The notes beneath the pieces were generated by a model. That model was not told where the DNA came from and ran no database searches. It saw only the letters and a list, made by a program, of their open reading frames with translations. A DNA stretch of 37,117 nucleotides from a virus: IMG/VR virus record IMGVR_UViG_3300020578_004095, positions 1 through 37,117 of that record, one strand, 5' to 3'. The position numbers and the translations under genes are program-made. Positions 31,599 through 37,117 of the stretch are shown in pieces; the first letter of the stretch is position 1; the number at the start of each line of letters is the position of its first letter.

Positions 31599-32963
31599 AT
31601 GAAGCAACAAGTCCAAATACTCACAAGAAAGCAAGTCAATCACATGTCTACTCAAGACACCAGCAGATTGAACGAACTGCAGACAGCACTTCGTTCAAAG
31701 ATGGCGGACAATAAGGCAATCGCCGATTCGTTCCGCGTCGAAGACGGCACCGTTGTCGTCTCTTCGGCACAAAAGAATGCGTTCGACAAGAACATGTCCG
31801 ACATTCGCGAAATCAAGTCGCTCATCAGCGGCCTTGAGGCAATGAGCGAAGTCGAGTCGTGGGGCGGTTCGCAGGCCAAGGAGTCGGTTGCTCAGGCAGC
31901 CGCCGCACAGGCCCAGCAGTTCGGCACGGTCGAGACGCGCAGCATCGGCGAAGCGTTCCTCGCGTCGCCAGAGTTCAAGTCGTTGCAGAATGGCCGCGCG
32001 GGCGCCAACATGGCCGCTCCGTTCCAGTACAACGGTGGAATCCAAGTCAAGGACGTGTACACCACGCTCCCGACTGGCACTCTTGGCAACAACGCCAACG
32101 CAGTGTTCGGCACCGTGCAGCGTGACCCGATGATTGTTCCGCCGAAGCGCACCAAGAGAGTCCGTGACCTCTTCCCAGCGCGTTCGACGACCTCGACAGT
32201 CATCGAGTACTTCATCATGTCAGGCTTCACCAACAACGCCGCGATGGTCGCGGAGCGCGTTGGTAACCAGTTCGGCATCAAGCCGCAGTCCAGCATGTCC
32301 TTCACGGGCGCGCAGACTTCGGTCAAGACGATGGCCCACTGGGAAGCAGCACACCGCAACGTTCTCGCCGATGAGCCGCAATTGCGTGGCATCATCGACA
32401 ACGAACTGATGTACGGTTTGCGCCTGCAGGAAGATGCGCAGATTCTGTTGGGCGACGGCACGGGCGAGAACCTTCTCGGCGTGTTGAAGACCCCAGGAAT
32501 TCAGACCTACAACTGGTCGTCGGGTGCAAACGCAACGGCAAACGAAAAGGCTGACTCGCGTGCAGATGCTCTGCGCCGCGCTCTCACCTTGTCTGCTTTG
32601 GCGTACTACGAGCCATCAGGCATCGTCATTCACCCGAATGACTGGGAGAACATCGAACTGACCAAGGACGGCAACGGGCAGTATCTCATTGCCACGTCGG
32701 TTGCCCTTGGTGGTGAGCCACGAGTGTGGAGAACACCGTTGGTCGAGTCGGTGGCGATGCCAGAAGGCACGGCCCTCATCGGTTCGTTCGGTCAGGGTGC
32801 GCAACTCTACGACCGCGAACAGGCGAACATCCGAATCAGCGAGCAGCACGCGGACTTCTTCATCCGCAACGCGATTGTGATTCTTGCCGAGCAGCGCCTT
32901 GCGCTGGCCGTCAAGCGTCCAGAGTCGTTCGTGCGAGTCTCGTTCGACAACGCCCCAGCCTGA
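31599..32963 (+). CDS. Major capsid protein, HK97 fold
   Basis: This 454-residue reading matches the HK97 major capsid family. Residues 15-90 are a charged coiled coil like the HK97 delta (scaffold) domain, which the prohead protease removes. The shell domain follows, with SIGEAFLASPEFKSL at the N-arm, VFGTVQRDPMIVPPKRTKRVRDLFP, then YGLRLQEDAQILLGDGTGENLLGVL, and a C-terminal RISEQHADFFIRNAIVILAEQRLALAVKRPESFVRV. Start choice is open: ATG 31599, or ATG 31644 (MSTQDTS), where the GC-rich codon bias begins. Neither has a strong binding site. Codon use is markedly GC-richer than in the giant genes, fitting the most abundant virion protein. The gene ends at a strong terminator. Confidence 0.95.
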   Translation: MKQQVQILTRKQVNHMSTQDTSRLNELQTALRSKMADNKAIADSFRVEDGTVVVSSAQKNAFDKNMSDIREIKSLISGLEAMSEVESWGGSQAKESVAQAAAAQAQQFGTVETRSIGEAFLASPEFKSLQNGRAGANMAAPFQYNGGIQVKDVYTTLPTGTLGNNANAVFGTVQRDPMIVPPKRTKRVRDLFPARSTTSTVIEYFIMSGFTNNAAMVAERVGNQFGIKPQSSMSFTGAQTSVKTMAHWEAAHRNVLADEPQLRGIIDNELMYGLRLQEDAQILLGDGTGENLLGVLKTPGIQTYNWSSGANATANEKADSRADALRRALTLSALAYYEPSGIVIHPNDWENIELTKDGNGQYLIATSVALGGEPRVWRTPLVESVAMPEGTALIGSFGQGAQLYDREQANIRISEQHADFFIRNAIVILAEQRLALAVKRPESFVRVSFDNAPA

Positions 32964-32971
32964 TAACGGCT

Positions 32972-33028
32972 GACGCGCAATAAGCGTCGCCCCCGCCCTA
33001 GCCGAGAAACATTCGGCGAAGGCGGGGG
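32972..33028 (+). terminator. Double-hairpin terminator after capsid gene
   Basis: A first small hairpin (GACGC, 7-base loop, GCGTC; 32972-32988) is followed at once by a strong GC-rich stem. CCCCCGCC (32990-32997) pairs with GGCGGGGG (33021-33028). Across a 3x3 internal loop, GCCGA pairs with TCGGC around GAAACAT. The downstream TGGTGCTTTATA is only weakly T-rich. The placement just after the capsid stop supports a terminator. Confidence 0.85.
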
Positions 33029-33049
33029 TGGTGCTTTATACTGGCATTT

Positions 33050-33274
33050 ATGTATCAGCGTTTCACCCAAGAAGAGCGCGACGCCATGCTACGTAGTTTC
33101 ATATCTGTAGATAAGGAAACTTTATTTCAGGCAGAGAACGTTGCATCACTTTTGGCAGAAGATGAAGAAGAGCCGCAAGAAGCATTATTGGCTTTGAAAT
33201 TTTTCTACTGTCAGCCAGAAAATAAAAAAATGTTAGAGGAAATGCTGACAAGACTTTCTATTGACGAGTTCTAA
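33050..33274 (+). CDS. Small acidic hypothetical protein, 74 residues
   Basis: ATG 33050 lies 22 bases after the capsid terminator stem. The 74-residue product is helical and acidic (LLAEDEEEPQEALLALKFFY), without Cys clusters or membrane segments. No good ribosome binding site is visible. Position between the capsid gene and a short run of small overlapping genes suggests a head-completion or accessory role, which I cannot support from motifs. Confidence 0.62.
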   Translation: MYQRFTQEERDAMLRSFISVDKETLFQAENVASLLAEDEEEPQEALLALKFFYCQPENKKMLEEMLTRLSIDEF

Positions 33275-33292
33275 TAAAGGGTAATATTGACT

Positions 33293-33442
33293 ATGGCCCC
33301 AAAGCCCATCGAACACACCACCGAGTTCGGTAGATATGCTCTAAATTCCAAGGGTATACCTGAAAGATTTGAAGAATGGGCCAATGCAATGTACGGCATA
33401 GCCCCAAGGACATCTACAAAGAAAAAGAGAAAGCAAAAGTAA
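33293..33442 (+). CDS. Very small basic protein, 49 residues
   Basis: A 49-codon frame runs from ATG 33293 to TAA 33440-33442, with AAAGGG about eleven bases upstream. The product has a short conserved-looking core (GRYALNSKGIPERFEEWANAMYGIAP) and a basic tail (KKKRKQK). The TAATG junction with the next gene supports it being translated. Function unknown. Confidence 0.55.
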   Translation: MAPKPIEHTTEFGRYALNSKGIPERFEEWANAMYGIAPRTSTKKKRKQK

Positions 33443-33741
33443 TGACATCAATAGCGATGCCGTCAGACCCAAAGGACTATCCCAGGTTTTTCGAAAAATA
33501 CAACGCCGTGCATTATCCACCCAGTTCGAAGATGGAAACTGACTATTCGGCGTGGGGGAGAAAATTCGGGAACTTTGTTTCTTCAGTACAAAAACTGAGC
33601 GAAGAGGAGCAGAAAAAAGAGATATCCAAATGGGTCGAACAAAACCCGCCACCAGTTAAAGAATTGCCAGAGGGAACAACATATACTCAAGAAGAGTTGG
33701 GCAAATTCAAATTTACATTGCCAAGCGAGTATCACAGTTAG
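33442..33741 (+). CDS. Hypothetical protein, 99 residues
   Basis: I place the start at ATG 33442, where it shares a TAATG junction with the 49-residue gene. The longer in-frame reading from 33376 would run through that gene and lacks a binding site. The product begins MTSIAMPSDPKDYPRFF. It is helical with a Pro-rich turn (NPPPVKELPEG) near residue 70. I do not recognise a family. The next gene starts three bases after its stop, so the small genes and the 598-residue gene form one translational chain. Confidence 0.62.
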   Translation: MTSIAMPSDPKDYPRFFEKYNAVHYPPSSKMETDYSAWGRKFGNFVSSVQKLSEEEQKKEISKWVEQNPPPVKELPEGTTYTQEELGKFKFTLPSEYHS

Positions 33742-33743
33742 GA

Positions 33744-35540
33744 ATGATGATGGAACACAATCCAGACGAACCGCAGTCCCTTGAGGAAATGGTTGCAAGA
33801 TACGGAAGAGCATTGGCGGTAATTGACGAATCAACTGGCGAACTCAAGGTGATGGGCATGGGCGGCGCCCACAGTGTTGATTTTGACGGAAAACCAAAGC
33901 CTGGCGTCAAGAAGCCAAAAGGTGATGGATTTGACCCAGACGAAGACCCCAACAACGAGGACGAGGACGAAACACAGTACAGCGAGAAGGAACTCAAGGT
34001 TGTTAAATATTTAGACGGTATGAGTGATGATGATTTCAATTCCTTGTACCCAGAGTCAAACGATAACGAAAGAGCGGAAGAACTGAAGTGGCTTTTTGAC
34101 ACTGGATTCGCATTCGTCAGAAGAGCCCTCACGAATAGAAGAAGACGCAAAAAGAAGCGCAAGTACAAGGAAGAGTCAGACGAAACGGAAATTAAGGCTC
34201 AGGGGCCGTGCTGGCCTGGCTACAAACAGGTTGGCATGAAGAAGGGCAAGGGCGGGAAGATGGTTCCCAACTGCGTGCCAGTCGACGGCAAATCGCTCGA
34301 GGACGAGTGTTGCCCAGACGAACAGGAAATGGAAGTCAAAGCAGCAAAAAAGAAACTCAAAGACCCCAAAGGCGGTCTTACAGCCGCTGGGCGCGCACAC
34401 TTCAAACGTAAGGAAGGTGCAAATCTAAAGCCTGGCGTTAGGGGCGCTGCGGATACACCAGACAAGATGCGCCGCAAGGGCTCATTCCTTACACGCTTCT
34501 TCACGAATCCGTCTGGTCCAATGAAAGACGCAAAGGGCCGTCCAACACGCTTGGCCCTTTCTGCAGCCGCATGGGGCGAACCAGTGCCACAGAATGCATC
34601 AGACGCTGCTGAACTTGCCGCAAAGGGTAGGCGGATGCTTGAGCGTTACGACAATGCCAAGAAGAGCAAAAAAGATGCATGGGAAGATGTAGACGTGAAG
34701 CAACTTGGTCCGAGGATTGGTGGTGGGGGCAATAACCCCAACGACCCAGACAAGATTGACAAAGACGGAGATGGCGTCGTCAACGACGGCACCCCAGACG
34801 AAAGACCAGCGAAGCGCAAACCCACTGACGAAAAACTCAAGAATTCATACCTTGAAAAACGTCGTAGACGGCACGTAAATAGAGAGTTGCGCCAACAGGG
34901 AGTGGCAACATCAAAACCAAGGTCGGAAAAAGAAAGAGGGGCGCGGTCTTCAGCCAGGGAATCGTTCAATCAAGATGAAGACAGGAAGCGCTTTGTTCGC
35001 AATCAGTTGAGAAAACAGGGCATTGAGGCGAACGCCAAGAAGGCTGACCGTTCCGACAAGGAACGTGCAGCACGAAAGGCCGCGCGTGCCGAATATGCAC
35101 GAAGAGTTGCTGCTGGAGAACCAAGAAAGCCAAAGACAAGTTCGACACCGCCACCGCCCAAAAAACCAGATACCTCCTGGGAGGACAACGAAGACAGAAG
35201 GAATCAAGCAAAGAAGCCAGACACTTCTTTCCAAGACAATGAAGATAGACGCAATAGGGGTAAGAGTCCCTATGTTCCTGGCAAGCCAGCAGACAGATAC
35301 GAAAAGCCAAGAACTGATGGGTCTTCTGAAAGAGCGGAAGATGCGCGCAACAGACGCAAGGCTGGCCCAATAGCAAGAAACGAGCGAGAGCGCCAAGAAC
35401 GCATGCGCCCAGAAGATAGAAGCAACCAGCGAGTCGAAGATGCCAGAAATAGGGGCAAGCGACGCGTTAAGCCAGTTGATAGATACGACAAGCCAGCCCC
35501 CAAAAAGCCAAGAAGTTTTGGCCAAGGTGACATGGTCTAA
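33744..35540 (+). CDS. DUF6321-containing basic modular protein
   Basis: This 598-residue protein starts at one of three consecutive in-frame ATG codons (33744, 33747, 33750) after an AGGA. Order of parts: an N-terminal 130 residues with an acidic tract (DPDEDPNNEDEDE) and the basic run NRRRRKKKRK; a Cys pair in GPCWPGYKQ...VPNC; and a DUF6321-like domain at about 208-300 (GGLTAAGRAHFKRKEGANLKPG, RRKGSFLTRFFTNPSGPM, PTRLALSAAAWGEPVP). A calcium-loop-like DKDGDGVVNDGT follows at about 339-350, then a long disordered basic C-terminus with short repeats. The QLGPRIG plus D-loop arrangement echoes the LGRxIGR plus loop arrangement in the giant proteins. It is likely a virion protein. DNA contact by the basic tail is inference. 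Confidence 0.83.
   Translation: MMMEHNPDEPQSLEEMVARYGRALAVIDESTGELKVMGMGGAHSVDFDGKPKPGVKKPKGDGFDPDEDPNNEDEDETQYSEKELKVVKYLDGMSDDDFNSLYPESNDNERAEELKWLFDTGFAFVRRALTNRRRRKKKRKYKEESDETEIKAQGPCWPGYKQVGMKKGKGGKMVPNCVPVDGKSLEDECCPDEQEMEVKAAKKKLKDPKGGLTAAGRAHFKRKEGANLKPGVRGAADTPDKMRRKGSFLTRFFTNPSGPMKDAKGRPTRLALSAAAWGEPVPQNASDAAELAAKGRRMLERYDNAKKSKKDAWEDVDVKQLGPRIGGGGNNPNDPDKIDKDGDGVVNDGTPDERPAKRKPTDEKLKNSYLEKRRRRHVNRELRQQGVATSKPRSEKERGARSSARESFNQDEDRKRFVRNQLRKQGIEANAKKADRSDKERAARKAARAEYARRVAAGEPRKPKTSSTPPPPKKPDTSWEDNEDRRNQAKKPDTSFQDNEDRRNRGKSPYVPGKPADRYEKPRTDGSSERAEDARNRRKAGPIARNERERQERMRPEDRSNQRVEDARNRGKRRVKPVDRYDKPAPKKPRSFGQGDMV
34749..34793 (+). other. Divergent Ca-loop-like module, copy 4
   Basis: The codons read DKIDKDGDGVVNDGT, keeping the D-x-D-G-D-G-x-[IV]-x-D-G-T core of the module found in the giant proteins but lacking the LDPR lead and TW end. 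It is more dockerin-like than the other copies. Descent from the same module is possible but not certain. Confidence 0.55.
35166..35267 (+). repeat. 51-bp tandem repeat (PDTSxxDNEDRRN unit)
   Basis: Two 17-codon units in the basic tail of the 598-residue protein begin PDTSWEDNEDRRN and PDTSFQDNEDRRN. Related phrases (ERAEDARNRRK, QRVEDARNRGK, DRYEKP, DRYDKP) recur further on, so the tail appears to have grown by repeated duplication and drift. Confidence 0.8.
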
Positions 35541-35542
35541 TC

Positions 35543-35947
35543 GTGCAAAGATTTTGGTATAGGGCAAAAAGTCTTGGCGTTGTTGACGGCGACACTATTG
35601 ACCTGATGATTGACCTTGGATTCAACATCCATCACAAGATTCGTGTTCGTCTTTACGGGGTGAATACTCCAGAATCAAGGACCAAGGACCTTGCCGAAAA
35701 GGAATTGGGATTAAAAGCCAAGTCCTTCACCAGTGATTGGCTCATTCGCCACCAGTGGGTGTTTGTAAATACCATTCCCGACAAGAACGATAAGTATGGA
35801 AGAATTCTTGCCAAGATTTATTCATCCGAAGCAATTGACAACCCCACCACAGCGTGCCTCAACACGGACATTATTGAGGCTGGCTTCGCCAGAGAATATT
35901 ACGGAGTTGGTGATAAGACATGGGTGGAGTTCAAGAAGGAGAAGTAA
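35543..35947 (+). CDS. Staphylococcal-nuclease-like (SNase) protein
   Basis: This 134-residue protein starts at GTG 35543, two bases after the previous stop. It has the thermonuclease fold signature: VVDGDTIDL with Asp17, then IRVRLYGVNTPE with Arg36 and Glu44, and KYGR with Arg87, followed by GFAREYYG. Asp17, Arg36, Glu44 and Arg87 correspond to the calcium ligand and the catalytic Arg, Glu and Arg of staphylococcal nuclease. The enzyme family hydrolyses DNA and RNA in a calcium-dependent way. No signal peptide is present, so it acts inside the host cell or is packaged. It could degrade host nucleic acid or process phage DNA. Context does not decide. Confidence 0.9.
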   Translation: MQRFWYRAKSLGVVDGDTIDLMIDLGFNIHHKIRVRLYGVNTPESRTKDLAEKELGLKAKSFTSDWLIRHQWVFVNTIPDKNDKYGRILAKIYSSEAIDNPTTACLNTDIIEAGFAREYYGVGDKTWVEFKKEK

Positions 35948-36780
35948 GACAAGTCCTGTCGTTTCTTTTGGAATCAAAAGGCGACGAACTTGACAAGGCT
36001 TTCAATGACGGTGTCGATGGTGTTGGTGTCAAAGACGCCAAGGCAGCGCTAAAAGCATTCAGAATAGAAAATGGATTTAGTTCATACGCAAACTTGCTCA
36101 CCCTGCCAGATGTTCAACACAAACTGAAGAAGTCCGAAATTTATACCGTTGGATTGACTATCCAGCATGCGAACGTTTCGGGCATTGAGACCTGTGCTTG
36201 GCGCGGCCACTGCACGAGTGTTTGTGTGTTGGATAACGGCAACGGCAGATATTCGAGTGTTCAAAAGGCAAGAAACGTCAAGACACAATTCCTTGCAAAG
36301 TATCCTGCTGAGTTCCTAAGAATTTTGGGTTCCGAAATCAAAAAGCACTCCGACGAAAACGAGAAAGTTCTTGTTCGTCTGAATGTGAATAGTGATTTGC
36401 GGTGGTATCAAATTCTCACCACGCTCTCCAACGGACATCCCAAGATGCCAAACGTTTACATTTACGACTACAGCAAGAACCCTGCAATTCTGCAGGGTGA
36501 CGGCAAAGTCGGCAACAAGTACAGAATCATCTATAGCGTCAACGAAAAGTCCGACCTAGCAAGAGTCCGTTCGTTTGTGTCAAGGGGCGGAACTGCGGCA
36601 TTGGTGACCAATCGGAAAAAGAAAGGAAAAGTCTTGCAATCCTTCTTGGGCATACCAGTTGTAGATGGGGACCTGAGCGACGACAGATACCACGAACAGG
36701 GCGTTTGGGTTGACCTTGCAGCCAAAGGAAAAGCACGACAAATGCCCGATGTTGGGTTTGTAAAGAAAATATACGAATAA
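35920..36780 (+). CDS. Gp88-like phage protein
   Basis: The ATG at 35920 lies inside the end of the nuclease gene (28-bp overlap). The product is 286 residues. The core (about residues 75-150) has the pattern of the phage gene product 88 family: TVGLTIQHANVSG, then ETCAWRGHCTSVCVLDNGNGRYSSVQKARNVK in which three Cys sit close together, then AKYPAEFLRILGSEI, and a RLNVNSDLRWYQIL strand. The Cys cluster could bind metal. The biochemical function of this family is not known to me. The domain is common in actinobacteriophages, where it usually sits outside the structural genes. A small palindrome follows the stop. Confidence 0.75.
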   Translation: MGGVQEGEVRQVLSFLLESKGDELDKAFNDGVDGVGVKDAKAALKAFRIENGFSSYANLLTLPDVQHKLKKSEIYTVGLTIQHANVSGIETCAWRGHCTSVCVLDNGNGRYSSVQKARNVKTQFLAKYPAEFLRILGSEIKKHSDENEKVLVRLNVNSDLRWYQILTTLSNGHPKMPNVYIYDYSKNPAILQGDGKVGNKYRIIYSVNEKSDLARVRSFVSRGGTAALVTNRKKKGKVLQSFLGIPVVDGDLSDDRYHEQGVWVDLAAKGKARQMPDVGFVKKIYE

Positions 36781-36781
36781 A

Positions 36782-36795
36782 AAAGTGCGCACTTT
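36782..36795. other. 14-bp perfect palindrome after Gp88-like gene
   Basis: AAAGTGCGCACTTT begins two bases after the Gp88-like stop codon. It could form a short hairpin as a weak terminator, although the T run after it is only three bases long. It could also be an operator for the promoter downstream. Confidence 0.4.
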
Positions 36796-36866
36796 GCCCT
36801 GATTTCATTGATTAATTGAGAGTCAATAGATATTCAACTTAAATGCGTATAAGTGTTATGTGAAAG

Positions 36867-36895
36867 TTGCATTCGAGAGAACAACGATGTGTTAT
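36867..36895 (+). promoter_or_regulatory. Candidate sigma-70-like promoter
   Basis: TTGCAT at 36867-36872 and TGTTAT at 36890-36895 are separated by 17 bases, the ideal spacer, about 40 bp before the last gene. Both boxes are imperfect. The 153-bp gap and the consensus ribosome binding site downstream support a start of transcription here. Confidence 0.45.
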
Positions 36896-36919
36896 TCTTT
36901 CATGCAACAACAATTCCAT

Positions 36920-36925
36920 AGGAGG
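36920..36925 (+). promoter_or_regulatory. Consensus ribosome binding site (AGGAGG)
   Basis: AGGAGG lies eight bases before ATG 36934. It is the strongest Shine-Dalgarno sequence in the window and fixes the start of the truncated last gene. Confidence 0.85.
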
Positions 36926-36933
36926 AATTAATC

Positions 36934-37117
36934 ATGGCAAGTCAACCGACTGCATATCCATATCCATCAACCGTTACCGCCCAGATTCCTGGCACGCTAG
37001 CGACTTCGTCAGAAGTTTCGTTTGTGATGCCGTTCAAGGGTCGTCTTGCTGGTGGCGCTTGCGCCGTCACGACTGCACCTACTGGTGCGGCACTGACACT
37101 CGACATCAAGAAGGGTG
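36934..37117 (+). CDS. Probable structural protein (partial, N-terminal 61 residues)
   Basis: The frame is open from ATG 36934 to the window end. The visible N-terminus (MASQPTAYPYPSTVTAQIPG, then EVSFVMPFKGRLAGGACAVTTAPTGAALTLDIKKG) looks like the beta-rich start of phage decoration or fibre proteins. In those, a VPFKGxLxG...TAPTGAxLxxDIxKN strand pair is common. A dedicated promoter, consensus binding site and GC-rich codons suggest an abundant virion component such as a head decoration or tail fibre protein. The truncation prevents a firmer call. Confidence 0.7.
   Translation, partial: MASQPTAYPYPSTVTAQIPGTLATSSEVSFVMPFKGRLAGGACAVTTAPTGAALTLDIKKG

Noticed and set aside
31689-31700. LRSK in the capsid scaffold domain as another copy of the LRSSG motif
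   Set aside because: It lacks the fourth and fifth motif residues and lies inside a helix rather than a linker.
31695-32461. Several open frames on both strands within the capsid gene
   Set aside because: High GC codons suppress stops in alternative frames. Only the capsid frame matches a known family.
33376-33441. Upstream start for the 99-residue protein
   Set aside because: It would run through most of the 49-residue gene, and the TAATG junction at 33440-33444 gives a better start.
1-37117. tRNA genes, integrase, repressor or lysis enzymes
   Set aside because: I looked for cloverleaf-like sequences and family motifs and saw none, so lifestyle cannot be decided from this window.

Overview
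The window is part of a tailed double-stranded DNA phage genome (Caudoviricetes), or a prophage or metagenomic phage contig. It carries a HK97-type head module: large terminase, portal, prohead protease and HK97-fold major capsid protein. Codon use is mixed and moderate in GC. A Gp88-like protein, DUF6321- and DUF6582-like domains, a Rad52-type annealing protein and a Cas4-like nuclease resemble phages of Actinomycetota. That host assignment is inference. I see no tRNA, CRISPR array, integrase or lysis enzyme.

Layout. Positions 1-4110 read leftward: large terminase first, then an unknown protein, a Rad52-like annealing protein, a Cas4/RecB-like nuclease, an unknown protein and a truncated HNH endonuclease. 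Most of these genes overlap by a few bases. From 4092 everything reads rightward: a tiny membrane protein, the portal, and a prohead protease fused to a long extension. Next come an acidic Cys-rich protein with its own promoter and ribosome binding site, and then a tight chain of giant proteins (2337, 686, 2288 and 902 residues) interleaved with small ones (151, 221 and 127 residues). The major capsid protein follows, ending in a strong double-hairpin terminator. After it come three small genes, a 598-residue basic/DUF6321 protein, a staphylococcal-nuclease-like protein, a Gp88-like protein, and the start of another strongly translated gene that is probably structural.

The unusual part is 6378-31490. 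In HK97-type phages the protease normally lies next to the capsid gene. Here more than 21 kb separate them, filled by giant multidomain proteins. These carry effector-like domains: two HExxH zincin motifs, an ADP-ribosyltransferase-like domain, two HipA/PI3K-like kinase domains, a zeta-toxin-type P-loop kinase and helix-turn-helix segments. Four of the proteins share a short peptide, [L/I]-R-S-[S/A/G]-G, found 19 times. Three share a near-identical DxDGDGLIFDGTW loop, with a looser copy in the 598-residue protein. Two share a Cys pair of identical spacing. The copies use different synonymous codons, so the conservation is at protein level. My working hypothesis is a set of head-packaged modular proteins, assembled with the capsid, perhaps processed, and ejected into the host with the DNA. 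This is inferred from context and motifs only.
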